NCBI GenBank assembly: GCA_964482495.1
Contig: CAYZXS010000001.1
Span: 148,337 to 212,336, forward strand
Length of the DNA: 64,000 bases
Source of the DNA: J029 sp964482495
Lineage (GTDB): Bacteria > Planctomycetota > UBA1135
Reading direction: 5' to 3'
Position 1 is the first letter of the stretch. The number at the start of each line of letters is the position of its first letter. Positions 8,879 to 18,504 of the stretch are shown piece by piece. The position numbers were made by a program, and so were the translations under genes. The notes under the pieces were generated by a model that did not search any database, was not told where the DNA came from, and saw only the letters and a list, made by a program, of their open reading frames with translations.

Positions 8879-10393
8879 ATGGCGATTGAACATTCCAACG
8901 ACGGCGCCGAGCACGACAAACTCGAAGGCGCCCACGCGAACTTCCGATTCCGGCCCAACCGCCTCGCCACCAGCGATTTCGCTGTTCGGCCGACCTGTCG
9001 CTTCTGGCTCGACGACACCCAGCACGGCCCCGCGACCGTGCTCGACATCTCCTCGACCGGCCTCGCCGTCGAGGGCATGCCGGAGTGGCAACTCGCCCCC
9101 GGCACGGTCCTGCAGTCCTTCCAGATCCTGCACCAGGACGCCGTGCTCTGGAGCGGCGAGGCCGAGGTCATCCACCTCGGTGACGGCGCCGGGGACCGGA
9201 TCGGGCTCACCCTGCGCAGCGGCGTCTTCGACATCGAGGAGCTCCAGTTCTGCGACCGGGACGTGGAGAAGGGCCTCAGCGAGTGCATCTCCCGGATCCA
9301 CCACTGGGCTGAGGTCCTGCCCGCCGAGTGGCGCGCCAAGGTCGCCGGAGTGCGGCAGTTCCTGGACCACATGCGGACCTCGCTGGACCAGCTCGAGGCC
9401 TCCCGGCAGCCGGTCGGCTGGTGGCGCCAGCCCGGCGTCTCCAACGCCATCTGCGAGCAGCTGTTCGCCAAGTGGTACCCGCCCTACAGCGAGCTCTGCG
9501 AGGAGCTCGACCGCGACAGCGAGGCCTTCGAAGGGGACCTGCTCAAGACCGCCCACGCCTACGCCCAGAACGAGCTGGTTCCGGCCTACCTGCCGTGCCC
9601 CATGCACGGCCGGGCCTGGGAGAAGCCCCTCGGCTACGCCGGCGACTACCGGCTCATGGAGCTCGGCCAGATGGAGGGCCTAGAGGGAGAGTCCCTGTAC
9701 TCCCACTTCCTCCACCACGTCGGCAAGGAGTGCGCCTTCGGCAAGACCGTGACCGAGCGCGGCATCACCGCCCGGCGCGCCGCCCGCGAGCTGATCGAGC
9801 AGGCCGACGGGCCGGTGAGGATCGTCTCCCTGGCGTGCGGCCCCGCGGTCGAGATGCGGCGCCTGTTCCAGGAGATCGACGAGGTCAAGCACCCGGTCGA
9901 GCTGATCCTGATCGACCAGGACCTGAACGCCCTGCGCGACTGCCACAACGCCCTGGCCGCGGTGCTCAAGAAGCGCTTCCCGCAGGGCTGCCCGGTCACC
10001 CTGCACTGCCTGCACTTCTCGCTGCGGCAGATCGTGGCGCCGAAGAAGGGCCCCGAGGTCGAGCTGGTCAAGACCGTGCTCCAGGACGTGGACATGATCT
10101 ACTCCATGGGGCTCCACGACTACATCCTCCAGCCTCTGGCGCGCCGGATCGTGACCTGCCTCTACGGCATGCTCAAGCCAGGCGGCAAGGTCTTCATCGG
10201 CAACCTGCGCCGGGTGCCCGACTGCAGCTGGGTGATGGAGTACGGCCTCGCCTGGCACCTGGTCTACCGGGACGACGAGCAGATGCTCGACCTGTCCTCC
10301 GAGATCGACCCGGCGCCGGCCCACGCCAGGGTCACCAAGGACGCCACCGAGAACTGCCTGTTCCTGGACGTCGGACGGCCGGTGACCGGCTAG
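8879..10393 (+). CDS. PilZ-domain SAM methyltransferase resembling PhcB (fatty-acid methyl ester signal synthase)
   Basis: The 504-residue cytoplasmic protein starts with a PilZ domain (RPTCR at 37-41, DISSTG at 56-61). A helical region follows, then a class I methyltransferase. The block EKPLGYAGDYRLM (GYAGDY at 252-257) and the SAM site IVSLACGPAVE (from 315) recall the family annotated as extracellular-factor 3-hydroxypalmitate methyl ester synthase, PhcB of Ralstonia. PhcB methylates 3-hydroxy fatty acids to make a diffusible signal. The neighbours fit: receivers on both sides and a PhcS/PhcR-like kinase converging with a 7-base gap. The PilZ domain suggests c-di-GMP control of signal synthesis. 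The start ATG 8879 is chosen because PilZ begins soon after it; no clear ribosome site is seen. The substrate is inferred, not shown. Confidence 0.7.
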   Translation: MAIEHSNDGAEHDKLEGAHANFRFRPNRLATSDFAVRPTCRFWLDDTQHGPATVLDISSTGLAVEGMPEWQLAPGTVLQSFQILHQDAVLWSGEAEVIHLGDGAGDRIGLTLRSGVFDIEELQFCDRDVEKGLSECISRIHHWAEVLPAEWRAKVAGVRQFLDHMRTSLDQLEASRQPVGWWRQPGVSNAICEQLFAKWYPPYSELCEELDRDSEAFEGDLLKTAHAYAQNELVPAYLPCPMHGRAWEKPLGYAGDYRLMELGQMEGLEGESLYSHFLHHVGKECAFGKTVTERGITARRAARELIEQADGPVRIVSLACGPAVEMRRLFQEIDEVKHPVELILIDQDLNALRDCHNALAAVLKKRFPQGCPVTLHCLHFSLRQIVAPKKGPEVELVKTVLQDVDMIYSMGLHDYILQPLARRIVTCLYGMLKPGGKVFIGNLRRVPDCSWVMEYGLAWHLVYRDDEQMLDLSSEIDPAPAHARVTKDATENCLFLDVGRPVTG

Positions 10394-10400
10394 GAGCCCG

Positions 10401-13100
10401 CTACTCCTCGACCGCAGGGGAGTCCGTCTCGACGGTCTCCGCCGCTTCGTCGGCCTCGCGCTGGGCCTTCAGCTCGGCGAGGACCTGCTCGGGTAGGGCC
10501 TCGTCGGCCTCGCCGCTCGGCTCCTGGACGCCCGCAACGGGCAGGCGCATCTCGAAGGCGGCGCCGCCCTCCTCGGGGTTCCGGTCGCAGTCGATGGTCC
10601 CGGAGTGGGCGGTCACGAGGTTGCGTACGATCGACAGGCCGAGGCCGGTGCCGTTGGCCTTGCCGGAGGTGGCGAAGGGCTGGAACAGCTTGTCGGCCAG
10701 CTCTTCGGGGATGCCGGGGCCGTTGTCAGCGACCCGGATCAGGACCTGATCGCCGTCCCGGCGGCCCTGCAGCCAGATGGTCTTGGCGTCGTTGTCGTCC
10801 ATGCCGTTGACCGCGTCGCGGGAGTTGTTGATCAGGTTCTCGACCACCCGCTGCAGCCGGTTGGCGTCCAGGTCGACGTCCATGAGCGCCCGGTCGTCCA
10901 CCTCGTAGACCAGCTCGACGTCGCAGTCCTTGAGCGGCCCGCGCATCTCCTTGTCGATGGTGCCGAGGAAGTCGGCGGCGTTGCCGGGCTGGAGCTGGAT
11001 GCTGACGTTGCCGCCGCGCACGAACTCCATCAGCTCCTGGGCCATGCCGGAGACCCGGTTGACGGTGCGCTCGACCGAGGCGAGGTCGTCCTCGATGCTG
11101 TCCAGGGTGCCGCCGGCCTCGGTGATCATGCGCACCAGGTCGATGCGGCCGAGCACCGCGGTCAGGGGTCCGCGCAGGTCGTGGGCGATGGTGCCGGTCA
11201 TCTGCCCGATCGCCACCAGCCGCGACTCGCGCTCGTCCAGCTCCTTCTCGGCCATGCTGGCGCGGAGCTGGGCGGCGATGCGGGCCTCCAGCTCGATGAG
11301 CTTGAAGGGCTTGTTGACGTAGTCCACCGCGCCCAGGCTGAGGCCCTTGACCACCGCCTCGGAGCCGGTGCGCGCGGTCAGCATCAGGATGGGGGTGTTC
11401 TCGAAGGTCTTGTCCTTGCGCAGCTCCTCGACCATGCCGAAGCCGTCCAGGCGCGGCATCATGACGTCGCTGACGATCATGTCCGGGCGGTGCTTGCGCG
11501 CCGCCTCGACCCCATACTGGCCGTCCTCCGCCGTCACCACGCGGTAGTGCTTGCGCAGCGAGTTGGAGACGTAGGCCCGCATCTCGGGGTTGTCCTCGAC
11601 CACCAGCAGCAGGGGGGCGTCCTCGGGGGACTCGATCTCGTCGACCGTCTTCAGCTCGGTCTCAGCGAGGTCCGCGAACTGGGTGCTGCTGGAGGTCCGG
11701 CGGGCGGGCTTGGCCTCCTCGGAGGTGCCGCTCGCGCTTCCTTCGGCGTCCGGCGCAGGAGCTTCCGCGACTCCGGCCTGGGCGTCTTCGGGAAGCGCGA
11801 TCGGCAGGGTGACCGTGAAGGTGGTCCCCTCGCCCTCGACGCTGCTGGCGACGATGTCCCCGCCGTGCAGCTGGATCAGCTGCTGCGACAGGGAGAGGCC
11901 GAGGCCGGTGCCCCGGGTCTTGCCCTTCGAGCCGCCGTCCACCTGGTGGAAGCGCTCGAAGACCTTCTTGATGTCCTTGGCCGGGATGCCGCAGCCGGTG
12001 TCCTCGACGGTCCAGGTGAGCATCTCGCCGTCGGAGCTGCCGCGGATCGTGATCGTGCCCCCGTCCGGCGTGAACTTCATCGCGTTGGACAGCAGGTTGA
12101 CGAACACCGTCTCCAGGTGCTCGGGGTCGAAGTGGCTGTCCGGCAGCTCGTCGACGCCGATCATGCGCAGCTCCATCTCCCGCTTCTTGGCGTAGGGCCG
12201 CGCCGCCTCGATCTGGTCCTGGATCACGGTCGCGACGTTGCCGGGGATCCAATTGACGGTCTCGTCGCCGCGGTCGGACTTGGCGAAGTTCAGGATCTGG
12301 TTGACCTGGCGCAGCAGGCGGTGGGCGTTGGTGTTCATCGCCCGCAGCAGGTTGTCCTGCTCGCCGTCGTACTCGCCACGGATCAAGGAGTCCAACGGGC
12401 CGAGGATCAGCATCAGCGGCGTGCGCAGCTCGTGGCTCACGTTCGAGAAGAAGTTGGTCTTCATCTCGTCGAGCTCCTTCAGCTCGTCGTTGGCCGAGCT
12501 CAGCTGCATGCGCTGGGACAGGTCCTTGCGGCGCGAGGCCACCGAGGCGAAGGTCGCCCAGCAGGTCAGGATCACGGTGCCCATCAGGAAGAAGATGGGC
12601 AGCAGCGCGTCCTTGGTCCAGCCGTGGATGAGGAAGTTGGGCACCAGGTAGGTGACCATCGCCACGGTGCACAGCGACGCCGCCATGCGCAGGGGCCACG
12701 GGATGAACAGGCCCAGCAGGAACAGGACCAGCAGGTTCCCGTAGTAGTACGGGTTGCTGAAGCCGGCGTCCATCCAGGTCATCGCCGAGATCCCGGTCCA
12801 GCCCGCCAGGATCTGGGCGTAGGAGGTGGCCATGATGCTGCGCCGCCCCGAGGGGAAGCGCTGCCAGACCAGCAGGGCGCCGACCGAGGCCGTGACGGCC
12901 AACCGGATCAGGAAGTAGGGGAACCAGAAGTCCGGCGCCGCGAACCAGTCCAGGACCGAGAAGGACAGGTACAGCAGGATGCCGACGCCGAGGCCGAGCC
13001 GGAGGCGGCTGGCCAGGAGCTCCTCGGTCTCCTCTTGGAAGACCTGCTCGAACTCCTCCGGGGAGACCTTGATCAGGTCCTCGGCAGTACGGTCACTCAT
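10401..13100 (-). CDS. Six-TM hybrid histidine kinase with two kinase modules (PhcS-PhcR-like fusion)
   Basis: The 899-residue inner-membrane sensor has six predicted helices at about residues 30-215, including NPYYYGNLLVLFLLGLF. Then come HisKA (SHELRTPL, H223), HATPase (GTGLGLSLSQQL), a receiver with D545 in VSDVMMPRLDG, and a second HisKA (IAHDLRGPL, H640) with a second HATPase (GTGLGLSIVRNL). In Ralstonia, PhcS is a membrane sensor kinase and PhcR is a receiver joined to a kinase domain; this chain has exactly that order in one protein. The adjacent PhcB-like enzyme supports a role in sensing a fatty-acid methyl ester. The start at 13100 (MSDRTAEDL) is preferred to an upstream ATG at 13223 because the extra 41 residues are basic and unlike a kinase N-terminus. 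Confidence 0.85.
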   Translation of the reverse strand: MSDRTAEDLIKVSPEEFEQVFQEETEELLASRLRLGLGVGILLYLSFSVLDWFAAPDFWFPYFLIRLAVTASVGALLVWQRFPSGRRSIMATSYAQILAGWTGISAMTWMDAGFSNPYYYGNLLVLFLLGLFIPWPLRMAASLCTVAMVTYLVPNFLIHGWTKDALLPIFFLMGTVILTCWATFASVASRRKDLSQRMQLSSANDELKELDEMKTNFFSNVSHELRTPLMLILGPLDSLIRGEYDGEQDNLLRAMNTNAHRLLRQVNQILNFAKSDRGDETVNWIPGNVATVIQDQIEAARPYAKKREMELRMIGVDELPDSHFDPEHLETVFVNLLSNAMKFTPDGGTITIRGSSDGEMLTWTVEDTGCGIPAKDIKKVFERFHQVDGGSKGKTRGTGLGLSLSQQLIQLHGGDIVASSVEGEGTTFTVTLPIALPEDAQAGVAEAPAPDAEGSASGTSEEAKPARRTSSSTQFADLAETELKTVDEIESPEDAPLLLVVEDNPEMRAYVSNSLRKHYRVVTAEDGQYGVEAARKHRPDMIVSDVMMPRLDGFGMVEELRKDKTFENTPILMLTARTGSEAVVKGLSLGAVDYVNKPFKLIELEARIAAQLRASMAEKELDERESRLVAIGQMTGTIAHDLRGPLTAVLGRIDLVRMITEAGGTLDSIEDDLASVERTVNRVSGMAQELMEFVRGGNVSIQLQPGNAADFLGTIDKEMRGPLKDCDVELVYEVDDRALMDVDLDANRLQRVVENLINNSRDAVNGMDDNDAKTIWLQGRRDGDQVLIRVADNGPGIPEELADKLFQPFATSGKANGTGLGLSIVRNLVTAHSGTIDCDRNPEEGGAAFEMRLPVAGVQEPSGEADEALPEQVLAELKAQREADEAAETVETDSPAVEE

Positions 13101-13302
13101 TCTTGCGGAAGTGCGGCGGGAAAGGCGGGGTGGCCTTCGGAAGCGGGGGGCGCCACCGTCGCCAATGGGCACGTCCTTGCTTCGGCGGGGAAGGATGTCG
13201 GACTTGAGTGAATAATTCGCCACAACCGGCCGATAGTCCTTTCACAACCCTCGCAACCGCCGGATAATCCCTGCCGGCGCATCCCTGTTGAATAGAGGAA
13301 CC

Positions 13303-13671
13303 GTGGCTCGCATCCTGGTAGTTGACGACGACGTCGAAATCCGTGACACCCTGAAGAGGCTGCTCGGCCTGGTCGGCTATGAGGTCGAGGTGGCCGGCGA
13401 CGGCAAGCTGGCTGGTAAACAGCTGGAGGCGAGCGTCTTCGACCTGATGATCACCGACATCGTCATGCCCAACCAAGACGGCGTCGAGAACATCATGCAG
13501 GCGCGCAAGAACTACCCGGACATGAAGGTCATCGCCATGTCGGGCGGCGGCTACGTCCAGACCAAGACCTACCTCAAGGTCGCCGAATCCCTGGGCGCGG
13601 ACGCGGTCTTCTACAAGCCCTTCAAGTCCCAGGAGATGCTGGCCAAGATCCGGGAGCTGGTCGGGGATTGA
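13303..13671 (+). CDS. Stand-alone response-regulator receiver protein
   Basis: This single receiver domain of 122 residues has the acidic pocket VVDDDVE, the phosphoacceptor D52 in MITDIVMPNQDG, the Thr/Ser-position stretch IAMSGGG and the conserved Lys in YKPF. There is no output domain, so it should act by protein contact or as a phosphate relay. The GTG at 13303 is preferred, with GAGG at 13295-13298 four bases upstream; a TTG at 13288 is an alternative. It diverges from the two-module kinase across about 200 bases, so it is a likely partner. Its stop overlaps the next gene's TTG start. Confidence 0.82.
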   Translation: MARILVVDDDVEIRDTLKRLLGLVGYEVEVAGDGKLAGKQLEASVFDLMITDIVMPNQDGVENIMQARKNYPDMKVIAMSGGGYVQTKTYLKVAESLGADAVFYKPFKSQEMLAKIRELVGD

Positions 13672-14156
13672 ATCCCCCCCGGTCACCCAACGCCACGCTC
13701 GGCCGCTGGCAGCGGCTCGGCCGGACCGCCCTGGGGCGGCGGCTGTTCAGCTGGTCCGTCGGCCGCTTCGCCCGCTACACCGGCACCATCCGGCCGCGGA
13801 TCGAGGTGCTCGAACCTGGCCACGCGGTGGTGCGCATGGCGGACCGCCCCAAGGTCCGGAACCACCTGCGCTCGGTCCACGCCGTCGCCCTGATGAACCT
13901 GGGCGAGGTCAGCAGCGGCCTGGCGATGCTCGCCGGGCTGACCCCCGCGGCGCGGGCGATCCTGGTCGGGCTGTCGATGGAGTACCACAAGAAGGCCCGC
14001 GGCACCCTGACCGCCGAGTGCCGCTGCCCGGTGGTCGACGACCCCGGTGAGCGGGACCTGGTGATCGAGGCGCCGATCCGGGACCAGGACGGGGACGTCG
14101 TGGCCGTCGCGACCGCCACCTGGCGCATCGGCCCGGTGCCGGAGCCCCGGGCGTGA
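13668..14156 (+). CDS. Hotdog-fold DUF4442 / thioesterase-like protein
   Basis: The 162-residue protein has the hotdog hallmark region NHLRSVHAVALMNLGEVSSG followed by a strand-rich second half. This matches the DUF4442/YiiD C-terminal type of thioesterase-like proteins, which are thought to act on acyl-CoA or acyl-ACP. The TTG start overlaps the receiver gene's stop (TTGA) and the stop overlaps the GTG of the nitronate monooxygenase gene, so the three are likely one transcript. A link between an acyl-processing enzyme and the neighbouring fatty-acid-signal locus is possible but unproven. Confidence 0.68.
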   Translation: MNPPRSPNATLGRWQRLGRTALGRRLFSWSVGRFARYTGTIRPRIEVLEPGHAVVRMADRPKVRNHLRSVHAVALMNLGEVSSGLAMLAGLTPAARAILVGLSMEYHKKARGTLTAECRCPVVDDPGERDLVIEAPIRDQDGDVVAVATATWRIGPVPEPRA

Positions 14157-15139
14157 GCGGCCCGGACCGGACCGCCTTTTGCCGCCACGCCGGGGTCGAG
14201 GTGCCGCTGCTCTGCGGCGCCATGTACCCGTGCAGCAACCCCGAGCTGGTGGCCGCCGTCAGCGCCGCTGGAGGTCTCGGCGTCGTCCAGCCGCTCTCGC
14301 TGGCCTACGTGCACGGCAAGGAGATGCGCGCCGGCCTGCGCCGGATCCGGGAGCTGACCGACCGGCCGATCGGCTTCAACGCCATCGTCGAGCGCTCCTC
14401 CCAGCGCTACTTGGAGCGCATGAAGGCCTGGATCGACCAGGCCCTCGAGGAGGGGGTGCGCTTCTTCGTCACCGCCCTGGGCAAGCCCGGCTTCGTGGTC
14501 GAGAAGGTCCACGCCGCCGGCGGCTATGTCTATCACGACGTCACCGCCCGTCGCTGGGCCGAGGTCGCCCGCGACGAGGGCGTCGACGGCTTGATCTGCG
14601 TCAACCGGCGGGCCGGCGGGCACGCCGGCGAGCGCAGCGCCGAGGAGCTGCTCGACCAGCTCGGCGGCCTGGGCCTGCCGCTGGTGGCGGCCGGCGGCGT
14701 CGGCGACGAGGAGGCCTTCGCGCGGCTCATCCGCCTCGGCTACGCCGGGGTCCAGATGGGAACGCGCTTCATCGCCACGCCCGAGTGCCGGGTCCACGAG
14801 GACTACCGCCAGGCCATCGTCGACGCCGGCGAGGGCGACATCGTGCTCACCGAGCGGCTCAGCGGCGTGCCGGTGTCGGTGATCCGGACGCCGCTGATCG
14901 AGCAGATGGGGCCGGAGGCGGGCCCGATCGCCCGCAGGCTGCTGCGCCACCCGCGCTTCAAGCACTGGATGCGGGCCTGGTACACCCTGCGCTCGATCCG
15001 CAGCCTGAAGCGCTCCAGCCTGAAGGGCGTCGGCTACCGCGACGTCTACCAAGCGGGCAAGAGCGTCGCCGGGGTGCGCGCGGTCGAGCCCGCCGGCGAC
15101 ATCGTCCGCCGCTTCGCCGCCGCCCTCGAGACCGCCTGA
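14153..15139 (+). CDS. Nitronate monooxygenase / 2-nitropropane dioxygenase family flavoprotein
   Basis: This is a 328-residue TIM-barrel FMN enzyme. The N-terminal PLLCGAMYPCSNPELVAAVS and AGGLGVV give the phosphate/FMN-binding start, NRRAGGHAGE contains the conserved GGH active-site loop, and PLVAAGGVGDEEAF with GVQMGTRFIATPE forms the second phosphate-binding region. Family members oxidise alkyl nitronates such as propionate-3-nitronate; some members are instead enoyl reductases (FabK-like), so the substrate is uncertain. The GTG start overlaps the preceding hotdog gene by four bases. It converges on the Lol-like cluster. Confidence 0.82.
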   Translation: MSGPDRTAFCRHAGVEVPLLCGAMYPCSNPELVAAVSAAGGLGVVQPLSLAYVHGKEMRAGLRRIRELTDRPIGFNAIVERSSQRYLERMKAWIDQALEEGVRFFVTALGKPGFVVEKVHAAGGYVYHDVTARRWAEVARDEGVDGLICVNRRAGGHAGERSAEELLDQLGGLGLPLVAAGGVGDEEAFARLIRLGYAGVQMGTRFIATPECRVHEDYRQAIVDAGEGDIVLTERLSGVPVSVIRTPLIEQMGPEAGPIARRLLRHPRFKHWMRAWYTLRSIRSLKRSSLKGVGYRDVYQAGKSVAGVRAVEPAGDIVRRFAAALETA

Positions 15140-15167
15140 GTCCCGCGCACCGCGGCCCCGCGGAGGA

Positions 15168-15199
15168 AGCCGCCACCCGCCACCCGCCACCCGGCGGCT
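15168..15199. terminator. Possible hairpin between convergent genes
   Basis: AGCCGCC at 15168-15174 pairs perfectly with GGCGGCT at 15193-15199. The 18-base loop holds CCACCCG repeats. It lies in the 65-base gap between two convergent stops. No U-tract follows, so termination activity is a guess from position. Confidence 0.3.
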
Positions 15200-15204
15200 C
15201 CGGC

Positions 15205-16469
15205 TCAGCGGCGCAAGGCGTCGACGATGTTCAGGCGCGCCGCCAGCCAGGCGGGCAGGAAGCTGAACAAGAGCGCCGCCGCCAGGGTGCCGGCGAGCAG
15301 CAGCCCCACCGAGGCCCAGTCCACCGCCACGGGCACCTGGTCGAAGATGTAGGTCTCGGCGTTGAAGATGCGCTCGCCGAGGATCTCGTCCTGGACCCAC
15401 TCGAGGTTGTCGGTCAGCCAGGCGCCGAGCAGCAGGCCGGCGCCGGAGCCGACCACCGCCACCACCAGCCCCAAGCTGACGAAGAAGGCGACGATACGCC
15501 AGGGCGAGGCCCCGAGGGCGCCGAGCACGCCGATCTCGCGCTTCTTCTCGGCCACCGTCAGGGTCAGGGTCGCCACCAGCTGGAAGGCGGCCACGATGAC
15601 GATGAAGAAGAACACCGTCGACAGGATCCCCTTCTGGTTCTCCACCGCCCGCAGGAAATTGCCGCCCTGCTTGCGCCAGGTGGTGACCCGGTTGGGGAAG
15701 GCATCGGGATTCAGGTCGGCCTCGTCGAGGGCGGCCACCACGCGCGGCACCAGCAGCTCCGGCGCCAGGCCCGGCGCGGCCATCACGCCCAGCTCGGAGA
15801 AGCCGGCCTGGCTGCCCAGCATGGCGGCGAGGTCCTCCCGGCCGACGATGGCCCGGTCGATGTCGAGGTCGTAGCGGCCGGTGGTGAAGACCCCCTCGAT
15901 CCGGAAGCTGGACCGGACCGGCACCGGGTAGCCGCGCTCCCCCTGGCGGAAGCTGATCACCTCGAGCAGGTCGCCCTCCGCCAGGCCAGCCTTCTCGGCC
16001 TGGACCTTGCCCACGAGCAGGCCGCCGGCCGGCACCTGCGCGAAGGGGAAGGGCTCGGCCTCCGCCTCCGGGTCCTCCGTCGCCCGCATCATCCCGGCGG
16101 GAAGCTGGTCGAGGCCCACCAGCAGCATGCCGCTGAGGTCGGTGGTGCGCGGGTCGTCCACCGCGCGGGCGCCGCGACGGCCGATCAGGCCGTAGTGGTT
16201 CAGGCGGGCCTCGACCGCGGCGACGCCGTCGACCCCGTCGAGCGCGGCGAGGTAGTCCTCCAGCTCGTCCCGGCCGGCCAGGCGCTCGGGCAGCGCGGCG
16301 ACGGTCAGGTCGCCGCTGAAGTCCCGCAGGGTGCGCTCCACCTGCGCCAGGAAGCCGTTGATGACCGCGAGCACCGCGAACATCACCGCCACGCCCAGGG
16401 CGATCGCCACCGCCGACATCGACAGCAGCGCCCGGCTGCGGAAGTAGCTCCAGGCGAGGTGGACTAGGC

Positions 16470-16473
<4 letters not shown>
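15205..16473 (-). CDS. LolC/LolE-type ABC permease (FtsX/MacB fold)
   Basis: This 422-residue inner-membrane permease has an N-terminal TM helix (ALLSMSAVAIALGVAVMF), a large periplasmic domain at about 50-270, and three C-terminal TM helices (VFFFIVIVAAFQLVATL, then the LGALGASPWRIVAFF region, then a final helix). This is the FtsX-fold arrangement of LolC/LolE and MacB. LolCDE releases outer-membrane lipoproteins from the inner membrane. Its ATG overlaps the stop of the ATPase gene by four bases. With the permease at 17167-18492 it would form the heterodimer around the ATPase. A MacB-type export role cannot be excluded. Confidence 0.8.
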
Positions 16474-17166
<693 letters not shown>

Positions 17167-17174
<8 letters not shown>

Positions 17175-18492
17175 AGCGCAGGGCTTCCACGGGCGGGAGC
17201 AGGGCGGCGCGGGCCGCGGGGATCAGGGTGAAGAGCAGGCCGACGCCGAAGGAGCACAGGGCGTAGAAGCGGGCCTGCTCCGGGATCCAGGCGGTCGGCA
17301 GGCCGCTGACGACGTACAGGCCGGGCTCGAAGACGATGATGCCGATCGAGCCCAGGAAGCGCTCCAGCCGGTCGCCCTGGGCCAGCTCGGAGGCGCCGAA
17401 GTAGCCGGCGGCGGTGCCGAGGGCGGAGGACACCCCGCCCGTGAACAGGAGCAGGCCGCCGCGCCGGAGCGGCGTGTAGCCGAGGGCCGAGAGGATGCCG
17501 AGGTCCTTGACCTTGGCCCGGACCAGCGCGCTGAGGGTGGCGAACAGCCCGAAGGCGGCGACGATGACGACGAAGAACATCACCAGGCCGGTGACCCGGC
17601 GCTCGTTCTCGATCGCCGCCAGGTAGACGCCGACCCGCTCCTCCCAGGTCTCGAGGCTCCCGCCTGCTGCGCCGCCCGGAGCCGGCAGCCCCTCCCGGGC
17701 GAGGGCCGCCAAGATCGCGGTCTTGGCCTCGATCGGGTCCGCCCCCTCCTCCAGGTCGACCAGGATCTCGCTGAACTCGACGCTGCGGTCGCCGAGCAGG
17801 TTGGCGCGCAGGTCCTCCCGCCGGAGGTACATGCGGTCCATGCCCAGCTTGTAGTCGGTGGGGGCGTAGCTGCCGGCGACGTCGAAGGAGCCATTGACGG
17901 CTTCGAAGGGCTGCTCGGGGCCGGGCAGGATCGGCGGCAGGGCGCCGAAGCGCAGCCGCTCCTGGCGCCGCACGTGGAGGTCCCGGACGTGCAGGTCGCT
18001 GACCAGGATCGGCGCCCGGTAGTCGAAGGCCTCCGGGTCGAAGCCGGCGAAGGGGTCGCTGGGGTCCTCGACCGGCGCCTGCTTGGCGCGCAGCAGGGAG
18101 TCCCGGAAGCCGCTGACTGCGAGCTCCAGCTCCGGGTCGATGCCCACCAGCTGGACGCCGTTCAGGTCCGAGGAGGTGGTCTTGCGCATCAGCAGCTGGG
18201 TGCCGCGGCGGCCGAGTACGGCGTAGGCCACCAGGTGCGGGGCGACGGCGCGCACGCCCTCGGTGTCCTCCAAGGCGTCCCGGTAGCGCTGCCAGGAGGG
18301 CGGCTCGGCCTCGACCGCCGGGATCAGCAGCAGGTCGCTGAGGGGCCCGCGGACGCTGGCCCGGTCGGCCTCGATCAGGCCGTTCATCACCGACAGCAGC
18401 ATCAGCAGCGAGAACAACCCGACCCCGACCCCGAAGACCGCCAGCAGCTGGGTCCAGCGGCGCAGCAGGTAAGCGAGGGCGAGGCGGTACAC
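17167..18492 (-). CDS. LolC/LolE-type ABC permease (first of pair)
   Basis: This 441-residue inner-membrane protein has one N-terminal TM helix (LLAVFGVGVGLFSLLMLLSV), a periplasmic domain to about residue 290, and three further TM helices (VTGLVMFFVVIVAAFGLFA and two near the C-terminus). It is the partner of the permease at 15205-16473. The arrangement lysS then lolC-lolD is known from several Deltaproteobacteria, which supports the Lol assignment. The start is a GTG at 18492, with TAGACT six bases upstream and no Shine-Dalgarno sequence. It follows lysS by nine bases. Confidence 0.8.
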
Positions 18493-18498
18493 GCGGCC

Positions 18499-18504
18499 AG
18501 TCTA
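18499..18504 (-). promoter_or_regulatory. Candidate -10 element (TAGACT), leaderless
   Basis: TAGACT on the minus strand ends exactly six bases before the GTG start at 18492. The box overlaps the lysS stop codon, so the permease operon could have its own leaderless transcript as well as read-through from lysS. Confidence 0.4.

Noticed and set aside
14179..16467. Open plus-strand frame across the nitronate monooxygenase and Lol permease genes
   Set aside because: Arg/Ala/Gly-rich shadow of two clear genes on opposite strands.
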